In this document: piece by piece, positions 38,954-49,180 of the stretch
Position numbering within the stretch: the stretch's first letter is position 1
How the letters are laid out: the number at the start of each line of letters is the position of its first letter
NCBI GenBank assembly: GCA_030038275.1
Contig: JASHPG010000100.1
Location: 1-64,000, forward strand
DNA: 64,000 bases
DNA from: Candidatus Acidiferrales bacterium
GTDB taxonomy: Bacteria > Acidobacteriota > Terriglobia > Acidiferrales > UBA7541
Direction of reading: 5' to 3'
Made by a program: the position numbers and the translations under genes
The notes under the pieces: generated by a model
Databases searched by the model: none
What the model was told of the DNA's origin: nothing
What the model saw: the letters and a program-made list of their open reading frames with translations, nothing else

Positions 38954-40129
38954 GTGGCGGTCAAAATCGTCCGCCAGCCAAATAAATTGATTTTGTTGGG
39001 TTCGCCCACGAGTGCCGCGGCGATGTCGGCCGGACACGAAGGTGCTCCCGCCGCGCTTCGCTCCGCCGGACTCACTGACCGGCTTCGTTCCGTCGGCTAC
39101 GACGTAGAGGATTTGGGCGATGATTCGGTCCAGCTCTCCAAACCTGACGAACAAAGTCCCCGCGCCCGCAATATCTCCGGTGTGCTCGCCGCGTTAAACG
39201 CACTGAAGCCGCGCGTTGAACTCGCCGTGAAATCCGCGGCTCTGCCTCTAATCTTGAGTGGTGATTGCTCCGTTGCGCTGGCGACCATCGCGGGCGTGCG
39301 GCGCTACTTCCGCAACGTCGGATTAATTTACATCGACCGCGACGCTGACCTCAACACGCCTGCCACCACCCAATCCGGATGTCTCGATGGCATGGTGGTC
39401 TCGCACATCACTGGTCGCGGTGCCGTAGAACTGGTCCGCTTCTGGAGCGAGCCGCCTCTTGTTCGCGACCCCGATGCTGCCTTGTTCGGGGTGGCGCACC
39501 TCGACCCGGCCGAGCAACAATTGCTCGAACGGAGCACGCTGCGGCGCTATCTGGCTTCAGATGTGCAGCGATTGGGTGCGGCCGCCGCGGCCCGGTCTGC
39601 CGTCGAGCGCATTCACGGCGATAAAAACGAATTCGTGTTGCACCTGGACGTGGACGCGGTCGGCGGTTTCACGGCTACGGATTATCCCGGCGACGGTGGC
39701 CTCGCGATCGAGGACACTCGCGCCGCGCTCGAAGTTTTCGCGACGCAGCCACATCTTGCGGCGATCGAAGTGACGGCCTACAACCCAACGAAGGATCCGG
39801 ATGGCAGCGGCGCGAAAGTAATAATCGACTTGCTCGCGGATGCTCTTGCGAAGCGGCTGGAAGCGCTGAAATCAGCGGCTGCTCCAGTTGAAAAGAAGCC
39901 GGAGCCACAACAGGAACCTGCAACGAGCGCCACGCCAGTACCCGCGCTAACACCGAATCCCGTGGCTCCGGGAGCCGGAATCGCGATAGCTCCACCGTCT
40001 GATCCTGGCGAAACGTGGTCGTCCGATGCAGGCGAAGATGAATCCGAAGAGCCCAATGACGAATCCGCCCCAAAAACGGCGAACCACGATGCGGACGAAT
40101 CGCAAGGAACCGGCGAATCGGACTCCTGA
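38954..40129 (+). CDS. Arginase/agmatinase-family protein with low-complexity acidic C-terminal tail
   Basis: LSGDCSVALATIAGVRRYFRNVGLIYIDRDADLNTP; HLDVDAVGGFTATDYPGDGGL; then a Pro/Glu/Asp-rich tail of roughly 100 aa. Confidence 0.8.
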   Translation: MAVKIVRQPNKLILLGSPTSAAAMSAGHEGAPAALRSAGLTDRLRSVGYDVEDLGDDSVQLSKPDEQSPRARNISGVLAALNALKPRVELAVKSAALPLILSGDCSVALATIAGVRRYFRNVGLIYIDRDADLNTPATTQSGCLDGMVVSHITGRGAVELVRFWSEPPLVRDPDAALFGVAHLDPAEQQLLERSTLRRYLASDVQRLGAAAAARSAVERIHGDKNEFVLHLDVDAVGGFTATDYPGDGGLAIEDTRAALEVFATQPHLAAIEVTAYNPTKDPDGSGAKVIIDLLADALAKRLEALKSAAAPVEKKPEPQQEPATSATPVPALTPNPVAPGAGIAIAPPSDPGETWSSDAGEDESEEPNDESAPKTANHDADESQGTGESDS

Positions 40130-40151
40130 GATTCCTCTCGCACACAGCACA

Positions 40152-40916
40152 GTGCCTACGCAAAATAAGAAACTCACATTTCAGCCCGACGTGATCATTT
40201 TTGACGTAGATGGCGTGCTCGTTGACGTCCGTGGCTCGTTTCATCGCACCACGCTGGAAACAGTGCGCCACTTCACGAAAAAGCGTGTCACCCCGCGCGA
40301 GCTGCAGAAGTGGAAGAATCAGTCCGGGTATAACGACGATTGGAAGCTTTCGACCGCTTGGGTGCGATCGCTCGGCGGCAAGCAGGAATACGACGAGGTG
40401 AAGCGCAAATTCATCGAGCTCTATTGGGGCGCGAATGGCGACGGGGGCAACGTGGAACGCGAAAAGTGGCTGCTGCCGCGTCCGCAACTGCGCCGCTTAG
40501 CTGCGCGCGCGGAGCTCGCGATCTTCACCGGGCGCGTGCGAAAAGAGCTGGATTTCACGCTCGAACGGTGCTGCGTGCGCGAGTTCTTTGGCCGCATCGT
40601 AACCGCAGAGGACGTCGGTAAGCCGAAGCCGGATCCGGAGGGGTTACTCGCCATTCTGAACGGCCGCGATCCATCAACAGCGGTGTATGTGGGCGACAAC
40701 ATCGACGATGCGCAGGCGGCGCAAGCGGCCCGTATGCCATTTGTGGGCATCGTTGCTCCGGAAATCGAGCACAGCCGCACCCGCGCAGCCCTCCTGCGGA
40801 AAATGGGCGCTAAAGCGATCATGAAATCAGTGAAGGAATTGGAGGCGCGCATTGCGCTGCGAACCCCGACCGTAGCCGCTCTTTTATCCGCCCCGCGCCG
40901 TAGTACCTCCCGGTAG
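40152..40916 (+). CDS. HAD-superfamily hydrolase
   Basis: GTG start at 40152; VIIFDVDGVLVDVRGSFHRT, IFTGRVRKELD, GKPKPDPEGLLAIL, VYVGDNIDDAQAA. Confidence 0.9.
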   Translation: MPTQNKKLTFQPDVIIFDVDGVLVDVRGSFHRTTLETVRHFTKKRVTPRELQKWKNQSGYNDDWKLSTAWVRSLGGKQEYDEVKRKFIELYWGANGDGGNVEREKWLLPRPQLRRLAARAELAIFTGRVRKELDFTLERCCVREFFGRIVTAEDVGKPKPDPEGLLAILNGRDPSTAVYVGDNIDDAQAAQAARMPFVGIVAPEIEHSRTRAALLRKMGAKAIMKSVKELEARIALRTPTVAALLSAPRRSTSR

Positions 40917-41000
40917 TACCGGAAAGGACATGGGTACCATTGTTCCGTTTTGAACCAACAGCCATAGTGTGGATACAGGCAGTTTCGCCGTCAGGCTACT

Positions 41001-44000
41001 ATGGCAGACAACATCCAGGCACGGACCGCAGCCGCCCGCGGGTTTGTTCGCAGCCTCAACATTCTATTGAGGTTCGCCCGAATGTACGACTTTGGGCATC
41101 CGCGCACAGCCAAGCAGTACGAGACGGCGTGGACGGAGTTGCGCACGGCACTTGGCTCCGAGGATGAAGCCGGATTGCTTTTAGCTGTGTCCGGCGACCA
41201 ACTTTTGATCGATGGGATGCCCCTCGAATCAGGCCCTTCGGAGAAGAGCTTCGCTCAAATGCTCTCCGCTGCGGGAATTGCCAGCATTCACTTTTCGCCC
41301 AGAGTGACGCAAGCGAGCCTGGCGCGCTTTGTCCGCGGGTTTCCCGTGGGTTCATCGTCTAAGCCAGCGCAATTAGCGGAGCAGATGAAGGCTGCGCTCG
41401 AAGGCGATCCGAACATTCACGTGAACGAGGTTTGTTTCGTTCCGGCCGATTCAGCAGTAGCAAAAACCACCGTTGCAGCTCAGATTGCGGCGCGCACTCT
41501 GGGGATGAACGCCGAGCAAACGGATGCTTTGCTTAATGACCCAGAAAGGCTGCTGCAATTGATTGTGGCCGCCGAAGGTACGAAACGGCGCGGCGGAGCA
41601 GGGGATGGCAGTGGTTCGAGCAGCAATGGGCCGGCAGATACTCGCGGTCGCCGGCGCGGTTTTGAGCGCGGTGCTGGCGGACAAGGAAGAGGCGGACACG
41701 ACGCGAGGGTGGAAGACGGCATAGGTGCGGCGGCGGGAAACGGAGTGCGCGACGCGAGTGTGACGCCGCGAACCAGACCTGCGGATGGCAACGCCGAAAA
41801 TTCGGGTGGCGGGTATTCGGGAAACAGCTTGCTGAATTTGCTAGGAACTCCGGAAGCGGCGTGGCCGGGTGTTCCGGCCGGCGAATCAACAGTTCAAGAT
41901 CCGACCACTCCGGTCCGAGGAACGAAATGGAATAACGCGAACGGCGGCAACTCCAACGGGTCGTCTATTTTCACTGGAAATTCAGGGATCGTGCCACCAA
42001 GTGGAACAAGCTCAGGAAACGAAAAAGCGTTTGCCGGAGGCACCGGAGTATTACCGGCGGAGCCTCACGCAGACAGCCATTCGGATTTTCCGGGAGCCAG
42101 ACACTCGCCGTTGGACTCGGCCGCGCCGCAGATGGACGCAGACGGAACTCCGCGCAGCCGATGGGTTCATTCGTCGGCGGGGATCCGATCGAGGCGAAAC
42201 GTGCACGAATCGCGCGGCAGTTCGCTGGCCGTTGAAACCGGCTTGATGAGGTTGCAGGAAGACGAATTGCAGGGGATTTTGCAAGTGCTGGCGCAAATCG
42301 CGCGCACCAACGATTCTGCCAGCGATAAAATTGACCCGACCGCATTCCAGTCACGCCTTTCAACGTTACCGCGGCGCGCGCGGTTCACGGTTAGCCAGGC
42401 GCTGTCGGCCCTGGCCGCACAGGCTCCGTCACAACAGCCGGACCGGCCAATGTTGCTCAAATTGGCCGAACACGTCGCGGTGCGCTTCGCGCTGGAAAGC
42501 TTCGAGCGCGGCGACGTAAAAGTGAACGCCGTAGGTCAACTGCTAGACGAGATGAGCCTGGAACTTGAAGGGCTACGAAAGATAGCGGGAGCTTACGAAG
42601 AGAGGCTTTTGAAGGCAGGAATACCGGTGCAGCCGGCCGGAGAAGCGTTGGCGCGCGAGTTCTGGTCGAAGGTGCCGGAGAAGAAGCGCAAAGCAGTGAT
42701 GGAATCACGGGACGCGTGGTGCGTGCCCGCTGTGAAGGTGCGGGAACACGTTGAAACGCTTATCAAAGAAGGAAAAACGGACGAAGCCGAGCATATCTTG
42801 CGCAACTACGCCGGATGCATCCGTCACCAGAGCCCAGAGGCGCGGAAACAAACAGCGCTCGGGCTGGCGGAACTTGGGTCTGTTTACGCGGAACGCGACG
42901 ATAAGCTTTTCACCGATACAATCCGCGACGTGGGTCTGCAACTGGCCGAAGAAAAGAATTCCGAATTGCAAAGCGTGCTGGGAGCGGCGTTTGTGCGGCT
43001 GAGCCAGGAAGCGGCGAACAAACGGTGTTACGGCGCGATGCAGCGGTCCGTGGAAATGGTCGAGCATATCGAAAGAGAGCGGCCGGGCGGCGGCAAGAGC
43101 CTGCGGCCGCGGATCGCAGTGGAAGACAGGCTGCCGGAGTTCATCGACGAATCGCTTCGAGCGGGAGATGTTCCCAATGGACTGAAAGAACTTCTACGAC
43201 GAATGCCGAAAGCGTCAGCCGAACACATCGCGGTGCGATTCGGGCGGACGGGGTTCCGGCAGGATTGCGACCTCCTAGCGTCGATGATGGAGTTGCTCGG
43301 AACGGACGGCCTGCATCACTTGCGCGCACAGCTTCGCGACGGCGAGCCCAGCAAAGCGATCGACACGATTGGAATCCTGGCGCGCATGGATCTGGAGGAA
43401 TTGGAGCGGCTTTTGCCGGAGCGGATGAGGGAATGGAGAAGGGCGGCTCACGACCGCGTGGTCCGGCAGATCGCTTCGAGCGGCGCCCGCGAACGGGGAC
43501 GACTGCTGCTGATGTTGTTCGATTCACTCGACTGCTTGATCCGGCCGCTGGCGATCGATGAAATCGGGATGGCGGGAGAGAAGCTGGCGGAAATGCGGCT
43601 CCTGCGAATCGCCGAAGGCGACATTCCGCGAGATTCGACGGAGTATTTGAGGCTCAAGGCCATTGAAGCGCTCGGCCGGCTACGAACATCAGGCAGCGAG
43701 ACCTTACTGCGCCGAATCGCCGAGACGCGCAAAGCGTGGCGCTGGGCGCACGCATCGGAACTGCGCGTGGTTTCCGCACAGGCCATGGAGAAGATCGACC
43801 CGGAGTGGGTCCGCGACTTTTTACCTCACAGTGGGCTGAACGTGGCAGAGCTTTCGATCGACATTCTGGATAGCGATCCGGAATCACCGGCGATTCGGCA
43901 GCGGCGATATCCAAGACTCCGCCTGGAAAAGCCTGTCTCCGCTGTAACGACAAACCTGAAAGAGAATTGCCAACTGGAAATTCCAGAGATGGCGCTCGGC

Positions 44001-44264
44001 GGTGGAGTGGCGGTGTGCCAGCAGAACCTTCATCCGGGCAGCGTTGTGGAGTTGAAGATGAACGGGACGCTCAACGCGGTGAAGGCTCAGTCAATCGTCC
44101 GGGACGCGAACGCGCAGGCGCGCGCTTTCGAGCTGGTGGAAATCGAGCTGGAAGAGCGAGCAAAACTGCGCAAGCTGCTGGTGCAATCCGGGAACATTCA
44201 AAAACAGTCGCGTTCGGAGGAGCGCAGCCGGAGAAGCACGCGGGCGTTCATCATCGGCGGTTAA
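41001..44264 (+). CDS. Very large HEAT-repeat-like protein with C-terminal PilZ-like domain
   Basis: 1087 aa; central Gly/Asn/Ser-rich linker; C-terminal RRYPRLRLEKPVSAVTTNLKENCQLEIPEMALGGGVAVCQQ... Confidence 0.65.
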   Translation: MADNIQARTAAARGFVRSLNILLRFARMYDFGHPRTAKQYETAWTELRTALGSEDEAGLLLAVSGDQLLIDGMPLESGPSEKSFAQMLSAAGIASIHFSPRVTQASLARFVRGFPVGSSSKPAQLAEQMKAALEGDPNIHVNEVCFVPADSAVAKTTVAAQIAARTLGMNAEQTDALLNDPERLLQLIVAAEGTKRRGGAGDGSGSSSNGPADTRGRRRGFERGAGGQGRGGHDARVEDGIGAAAGNGVRDASVTPRTRPADGNAENSGGGYSGNSLLNLLGTPEAAWPGVPAGESTVQDPTTPVRGTKWNNANGGNSNGSSIFTGNSGIVPPSGTSSGNEKAFAGGTGVLPAEPHADSHSDFPGARHSPLDSAAPQMDADGTPRSRWVHSSAGIRSRRNVHESRGSSLAVETGLMRLQEDELQGILQVLAQIARTNDSASDKIDPTAFQSRLSTLPRRARFTVSQALSALAAQAPSQQPDRPMLLKLAEHVAVRFALESFERGDVKVNAVGQLLDEMSLELEGLRKIAGAYEERLLKAGIPVQPAGEALAREFWSKVPEKKRKAVMESRDAWCVPAVKVREHVETLIKEGKTDEAEHILRNYAGCIRHQSPEARKQTALGLAELGSVYAERDDKLFTDTIRDVGLQLAEEKNSELQSVLGAAFVRLSQEAANKRCYGAMQRSVEMVEHIERERPGGGKSLRPRIAVEDRLPEFIDESLRAGDVPNGLKELLRRMPKASAEHIAVRFGRTGFRQDCDLLASMMELLGTDGLHHLRAQLRDGEPSKAIDTIGILARMDLEELERLLPERMREWRRAAHDRVVRQIASSGARERGRLLLMLFDSLDCLIRPLAIDEIGMAGEKLAEMRLLRIAEGDIPRDSTEYLRLKAIEALGRLRTSGSETLLRRIAETRKAWRWAHASELRVVSAQAMEKIDPEWVRDFLPHSGLNVAELSIDILDSDPESPAIRQRRYPRLRLEKPVSAVTTNLKENCQLEIPEMALGGGVAVCQQNLHPGSVVELKMNGTLNAVKAQSIVRDANAQARAFELVEIELEERAKLRKLLVQSGNIQKQSRSEERSRRSTRAFIIGG

Positions 44265-44277
44265 AGCGGCTGCTCCG

Positions 44278-45334
44278 TTATTCTGGGGGCGCGAACTTGC
44301 CTCGCCGATCCAGCCGAATTTCACGATTGTTCCCGCGTAGCGCGCCGAGCGAAATCACAAGAGCAATAATCCCCGCCATACTTGCGGTCAAAATCCACAG
44401 ACTTCCAAGCAATCCAAACCACAGGCTGAGCCACGCCGCGGCGGATAGAGCGACAGTAATCGCGTAAAAGAAGAGTGCGATCGCGCGTGGAGTCCAACCG
44501 CGCGCGAGCATGACGTCATAGATATGCGATCTATCGCCCTGTAGTGGAGACCTGCGGGAGCGCAGGCGTCGAAAGACCGCGAGAGCGAAATCCGCAACCG
44601 GCAAAGCCGCAATCGTAAGGAGTACGATTGCGACGGGCGAAGACGCGCGGGCGGCCTGCGAGGGACTGAGCGCAAGGAGCGCGACGCAGAGCCCGATGAA
44701 GGTGCTACCGCAGTCTCCGAGGTAAATGGAAGCTGGCGCCCAGTTATAGAACAGAAAAGCGGAACATGAACCTGCAAGGCAGGCAGCGACGAGCGGCGAT
44801 CGGCCTGGTGCAGCGCCGCGGGTGATTAGGAGGAAAGCGGCGCCCGCGATCGCGGCGACACCGGTTGCGAGGCCGTCCGATCCATCCAAAAAGTTAAATG
44901 TGTTCGTGAAGACCACCACGAGAGTACAAACCAAAATCAAGCCAATTGCGCCAGTGGCTGGCAAAATATTCCCGCACAAAAATCTGTAGCCACCGGCCCA
45001 CAGAATAATGCCGGAGGCGATTTGGGCCACGAGCCGGGCGTAGGGGGAAAGTGTGCGCAGGTCGTCGAAGAGTCCGGCAAGCCATACGACTCCGAGCGCG
45101 GCGAAGGCGAGCGCGACGCCACCGCGGTTGTTTCGAGAGGCGATGAGCATACCAACGGCGAACGACATGGCGATGGCAACACCGCCGAGACGCGGCATGG
45201 GCCGCGAATGAATCTTCAGAGGACCGGGGAAGTCAACGAAGCTATAGCGCAGGCAGAGCGCGCGAACCGCCGGCACGAGCGCCACACATACGACGAACGA
45301 GACAAGCGCGGCGATTGCGGCAGATGAGATCAGG
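44278..45334 (-). CDS. MraY/WecA-like phospho-glycosyl transferase (start uncertain)
   Basis: VDFPGPLKIHSRPMPRLGGVAIAMSFAVG...FTNTFNFLDGSDGLATGVAAIA...YLGDCGSTFIG. Confidence 0.9.
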
Positions 45335-46478
45335 GCAAAACTCCGTGAAGCAGGCGGCGGACGTGGCGAGGGCGAACGCGTGTTGCTTTGCGAGCGAGTC
45401 CGAGCGCACCGGCTTGGCGGAAGGCGGCGCGGAGATCGCGTGCGTATAACGGGACCATTCCGGGAGAGGTTTCTTGATAGAAACGGGCGGCGGAAGCGCC
45501 ATCGGCGATCTCCGAGCTTAGATCGAGAAACCGGCCGATGATGGCACGAGCCAAATTTGGCGAGGGCACCTCGGCGAATCCTGAGTCCGCGAGCCACACG
45601 GGGCGGATTTCGATGGATGCGAGCGAGGCATCGGGGTGAAGCGCCGCGACGACGGCCAAACCTTCGCGTTCGAGCGGCGACGCAATATATCCGGAGACAA
45701 TGCTGCCGAGGCCGTAAAAGCAAAAGGAGGGCGCGCTATCGTTCGCCGCGATAGCTCTTGAGCCGCTAATGCGATGCGAGTGGCAGGCGGCGACAAGATT
45801 AAATCCTGAGCGGGCGATGCGGTCCATAAGCGCGGCGTCGCTGGGATCGGGACGGCTGGCGCGCAAGCATCCGCAGTGGAGCAGCGCGACCGAAAATTTC
45901 GCGCCGCGGGATTTGAGCGACGCAGCCGCGAGGCGAGCACGAGAGAGCGTAGCAGGTTCAACTCCAGCGACGCGATTCGTCGCGAGATCGCGCGAGGCAC
46001 GAGCGGCGGCCCAAAAACCTACACGCACGCCACCAGGACCTTGCCAGAGGAAGATCTCGGGTGGCTGGCGAAGGGTGCGACCGGCACCGAGAGAAGTGAG
46101 GTTACGGGCGTTGAGGGCTTCGCGGGTGCGCTCGGCTCCCGCACGTCCGAAGTCATACGCGTGATTATTGGCGAGGCTCATGACGGGGCCGCGAAAGCCA
46201 TTGAGGTATTCGAGGCAATTGGAATCGGCGGAAACGATTTCACCGAGGCCGACGAGGGGGCGGGCGGGGACGCCATCTGTGTCGAGCGGGCATTCGAGGT
46301 TCAGGAAGCAAGCGTCAGCGTCCCGAAAAACCGGCGCGACAGTGAGCGCAGCTTCGGTCCAACCGCCCGGGGGAAGAGATAGCAAGCCTGCAGGAAGGAA
46401 ATCGCCTGCTATCGCGATGCGCGCAACGACGGGGGCGGCGTGGCCCGATTGCCAAAGGACGTGAGAAGGCGGACTCAT
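45330..46478 (-). CDS. CapA-family (poly-gamma-glutamate synthesis-type) metallophosphatase-like protein
   Basis: IAIAGDFLPAG...VFRDADACFLNLECPLDTD...MSLANNHAYDFGRAGAERTREAL...FSVALLHCGC. Confidence 0.85.
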   Translation of the reverse strand: MSPPSHVLWQSGHAAPVVARIAIAGDFLPAGLLSLPPGGWTEAALTVAPVFRDADACFLNLECPLDTDGVPARPLVGLGEIVSADSNCLEYLNGFRGPVMSLANNHAYDFGRAGAERTREALNARNLTSLGAGRTLRQPPEIFLWQGPGGVRVGFWAAARASRDLATNRVAGVEPATLSRARLAAASLKSRGAKFSVALLHCGCLRASRPDPSDAALMDRIARSGFNLVAACHSHRISGSRAIAANDSAPSFCFYGLGSIVSGYIASPLEREGLAVVAALHPDASLASIEIRPVWLADSGFAEVPSPNLARAIIGRFLDLSSEIADGASAARFYQETSPGMVPLYARDLRAAFRQAGALGLARKATRVRPRHVRRLLHGVLP

Positions 46479-47983
46479 AAGGCCTCGGCGCGTGCCGTAG
46501 TGCGCGAGAACGCCCACCGGATTAGCCGTCTGCGAAGTGGATGCCGCCACATCGATACGAGCAGCAGGCAAACGGCAAGGATGATGGCCGCGGACAGCAC
46601 GGGCGACGCAGAAAACCGATCCGCTCGTGAAAACAGCATGGCGCAGAGAATGATGGCGCACGGGGCGGAGAACATCAGTAGCGAGCGGCTTTCGGCGGGA
46701 AGCAGCACAGCGAACGGAATGCGGTTATTGCGGAGATAAGCGAGATGAATGAAGACGTATCCGCCGGCCAGCGACAACGCGGAAACGGCTACAACGGCGA
46801 TACCGCCGAAAGAATGTCCGGCAATGAGGCCGAGGCCGGCGTTGAGAATGGCGGTGGAGGCGCAGCTGATCGTGACCGGGCGGAGAGCGCCCGTCCCAAG
46901 ATCGAAGACGTAGGCTGGATTCGCCAGAACGTTCAGGAGCCACGCGAGAACGAGCATGGCGACGAATTCGACGAAGATTGGCTCGTAATAACCGATCCAA
47001 ACGCGCGAGACAAAGGGCGCCAGGACGGCAATAGCCGCAAAGGAAGGGACGGCGAGGAAAAATACGAGGCGATAGGAGTCTCGATAGAGGCCTGGGAGCG
47101 ATTCGCGGTCGGTTTCCTGAAGATGCGAAACGGCGGGGATCAAAACTTGATTGGCCTGCACGATCAATTCGCGGCACGTGACGACGCAGCGAGAAGCGAG
47201 ATCGTAGAAGCCGGTCATGGCCAAACCGCCAAATTTAGCAATGAGAGCCTTGGTGACCGGCTCGCGAAGAGATTGGCAGGCGGTGATGAATTGAAAATGC
47301 AGTCCGTAAGCAGCAATTTCACGAAAGAGACCGCGATCCCAGCGGCGCGGCAAGAGCGGCAGGCGCGAGAGCTTACGACGAAGAATGAACCAAGTGAGCG
47401 CGACGAAGGCCGCGGCCTGCAGCGCTTGCGCGAGTGCAATTCCCATGAGCCCATGCGCGGGCACGAGAGCAAACGCGAGCAAGAGGTACGCGAGCGAGCC
47501 GCCGAGTTCGAGGTAATTGCAAAGGGTGATCCATTGATGTCCGGCTAGCCCTGCTTGAAGAATGGCTTGCATTACGTTGCACCAGAGGGAGACGAGAGCG
47601 CAGGGGAGAATCGCGATCGCTTCGGGGAGCGCAGAGCGGGGGACCACAAGCCCGAGAACCCAGCAGGCGGCCGGATAAAGGGCAAGCGCAACCGCAGCGA
47701 TGCAGACAGCAGCGGAAAGAATGGCCGTCTGAATAAGCAGCGAAACCTCTGAATCGCTATTGCGAGCGGCATACTTAGCAACGTATTTGACGATGCCGGT
47801 GGCAAAACCTTGATGGGCAAGCGCGACGACCGACGTGGTGGCGAGAACGAGGGACCAAATTCCCAGGCGCTCCATGCCGAGAGCGCGAATCAGGAAGCGA
47901 TACAGGAAAAACAGGATCGCGGCACTGGCGAGCACCTGAATCGAGGTCGTGACAGCGTTGAGAAAAACTTGACGCCGATTCAT
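46475..47983 (-). CDS. Polysaccharide flippase (Wzx/MATE-like)
   Basis: 502 aa multi-TM ORF in an exopolysaccharide context; LGMERLGIWSLVLATTSVVALAHQGFATGIVKYVAKY. Confidence 0.85.
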   Translation of the reverse strand: MNRRQVFLNAVTTSIQVLASAAILFFLYRFLIRALGMERLGIWSLVLATTSVVALAHQGFATGIVKYVAKYAARNSDSEVSLLIQTAILSAAVCIAAVALALYPAACWVLGLVVPRSALPEAIAILPCALVSLWCNVMQAILQAGLAGHQWITLCNYLELGGSLAYLLLAFALVPAHGLMGIALAQALQAAAFVALTWFILRRKLSRLPLLPRRWDRGLFREIAAYGLHFQFITACQSLREPVTKALIAKFGGLAMTGFYDLASRCVVTCRELIVQANQVLIPAVSHLQETDRESLPGLYRDSYRLVFFLAVPSFAAIAVLAPFVSRVWIGYYEPIFVEFVAMLVLAWLLNVLANPAYVFDLGTGALRPVTISCASTAILNAGLGLIAGHSFGGIAVVAVSALSLAGGYVFIHLAYLRNNRIPFAVLLPAESRSLLMFSAPCAIILCAMLFSRADRFSASPVLSAAIILAVCLLLVSMWRHPLRRRLIRWAFSRTTARAEAL

Positions 47984-49167
47984 TTGGCGACTCGCGTTGG
48001 CTTCGGAACGCGGAGGTCCGGCGGCCGCGATACGTCCCTATCTGGTTTCCAGGCGCTTGATGAACGGCCAGCGAGTCCTTTTAACGTGCCGATTAGGGCA
48101 GCGAAGTTCACGAGGCAAAAAGACACGGGGATTGACCACGGAGCGCGGAGGCTATGATTGCGTCCAAAGAGGCCGATGAACGCAGCGCAGTAAAAGGCGA
48201 TTTGCAGGGCGAAAATGGCGCGCAGCGTGGGCCGGGAAAGGGCGAGCGCGTTCGCAGCGAAGATCGCGATCAGGAAATACGGCACCAGCCAACGAAGCAG
48301 TTTATGAGACCAAAGGGCAAAGGCCACGGAACCGCGACGAAACGGGTTGAGCAGATCACGATGAGCGAGCAAGGCGCGGAAATCCTTGGCGATGATGCGC
48401 GTTTTCATGCGGCGCATTGCTGGGGGGCTGATCTGCGAAAGGTTGGTTGTGACGACGACGCGACGATCGAGCCGATTGATGAAGCCTGCGCGCAAGACGC
48501 ACAAGGGCAGGACAAAATCGTCGCCAAAGCGCGGATCGAGAGACTGCCAAAGCGAGCGACGCATGGCGAAGAGCGAGCCGGAGGCCACGGCGAGCAGTCC
48601 GAGGTCGCTTTCGCGCTGCCGGAGCCAGGTTTCATAGCGGAGGTAAATACTTTCGTTGGCGGTAAGGGAAGACTGCGAGGCGTTTCGAAAGCGGGGCCAG
48701 GCAGTGACCAGTCCAACGCGCGGATCGGCGAAGTGCTCGATGAGATGCGAAAGCGCCTCGCGCGGGAGCAGGCAGTCGGCGTCCGTAAAGGCGAGGATTT
48801 CTCCGCCGGCATACGCAACCAGGCTGTTCTGCATCGAGCTTTTTCCATGCTGTTTGGGAAACGAGACGAGGCCCACGCCATGGCACGCGAACCGGCGTAC
48901 GATTTCTTCGGTGCGGTCGGATGAGCCGTCGCTGCCAATGAGGATTTCGACTTTGTCGCGAGGATAATCGAGCGCGAGCAGATTGCGGAGCTTCTCTTCG
49001 ATGCAGGATTCTTCGTCGTGCGCCGCAACGATGATGCTTACCAGCGGGCGCGAGGCCATGCGTCGGAAAGTTCGCGTGCGCCGCGTCGTGCCCAGCCAAA
49101 GCAGCAGAGGATAGCCGAAGTACACGTACGTGACGAGAGCGAGGCACGCGCCACAAAGGATCAACAT
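47980..49167 (-). CDS. Glycosyltransferase family 2
   Basis: PLVSIIVAAHDEESCIEEKLRNLLALDYPRDKVEILIGSDGSSDRTEEIV...ILAFTDADCLLP. Confidence 0.92.
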   Translation of the reverse strand: MLILCGACLALVTYVYFGYPLLLWLGTTRRTRTFRRMASRPLVSIIVAAHDEESCIEEKLRNLLALDYPRDKVEILIGSDGSSDRTEEIVRRFACHGVGLVSFPKQHGKSSMQNSLVAYAGGEILAFTDADCLLPREALSHLIEHFADPRVGLVTAWPRFRNASQSSLTANESIYLRYETWLRQRESDLGLLAVASGSLFAMRRSLWQSLDPRFGDDFVLPLCVLRAGFINRLDRRVVVTTNLSQISPPAMRRMKTRIIAKDFRALLAHRDLLNPFRRGSVAFALWSHKLLRWLVPYFLIAIFAANALALSRPTLRAIFALQIAFYCAAFIGLFGRNHSLRAPWSIPVSFCLVNFAALIGTLKGLAGRSSSAWKPDRDVSRPPDLRVPKPTRVAK

Positions 49168-49180
49168 GCGGCCTCGTGCG

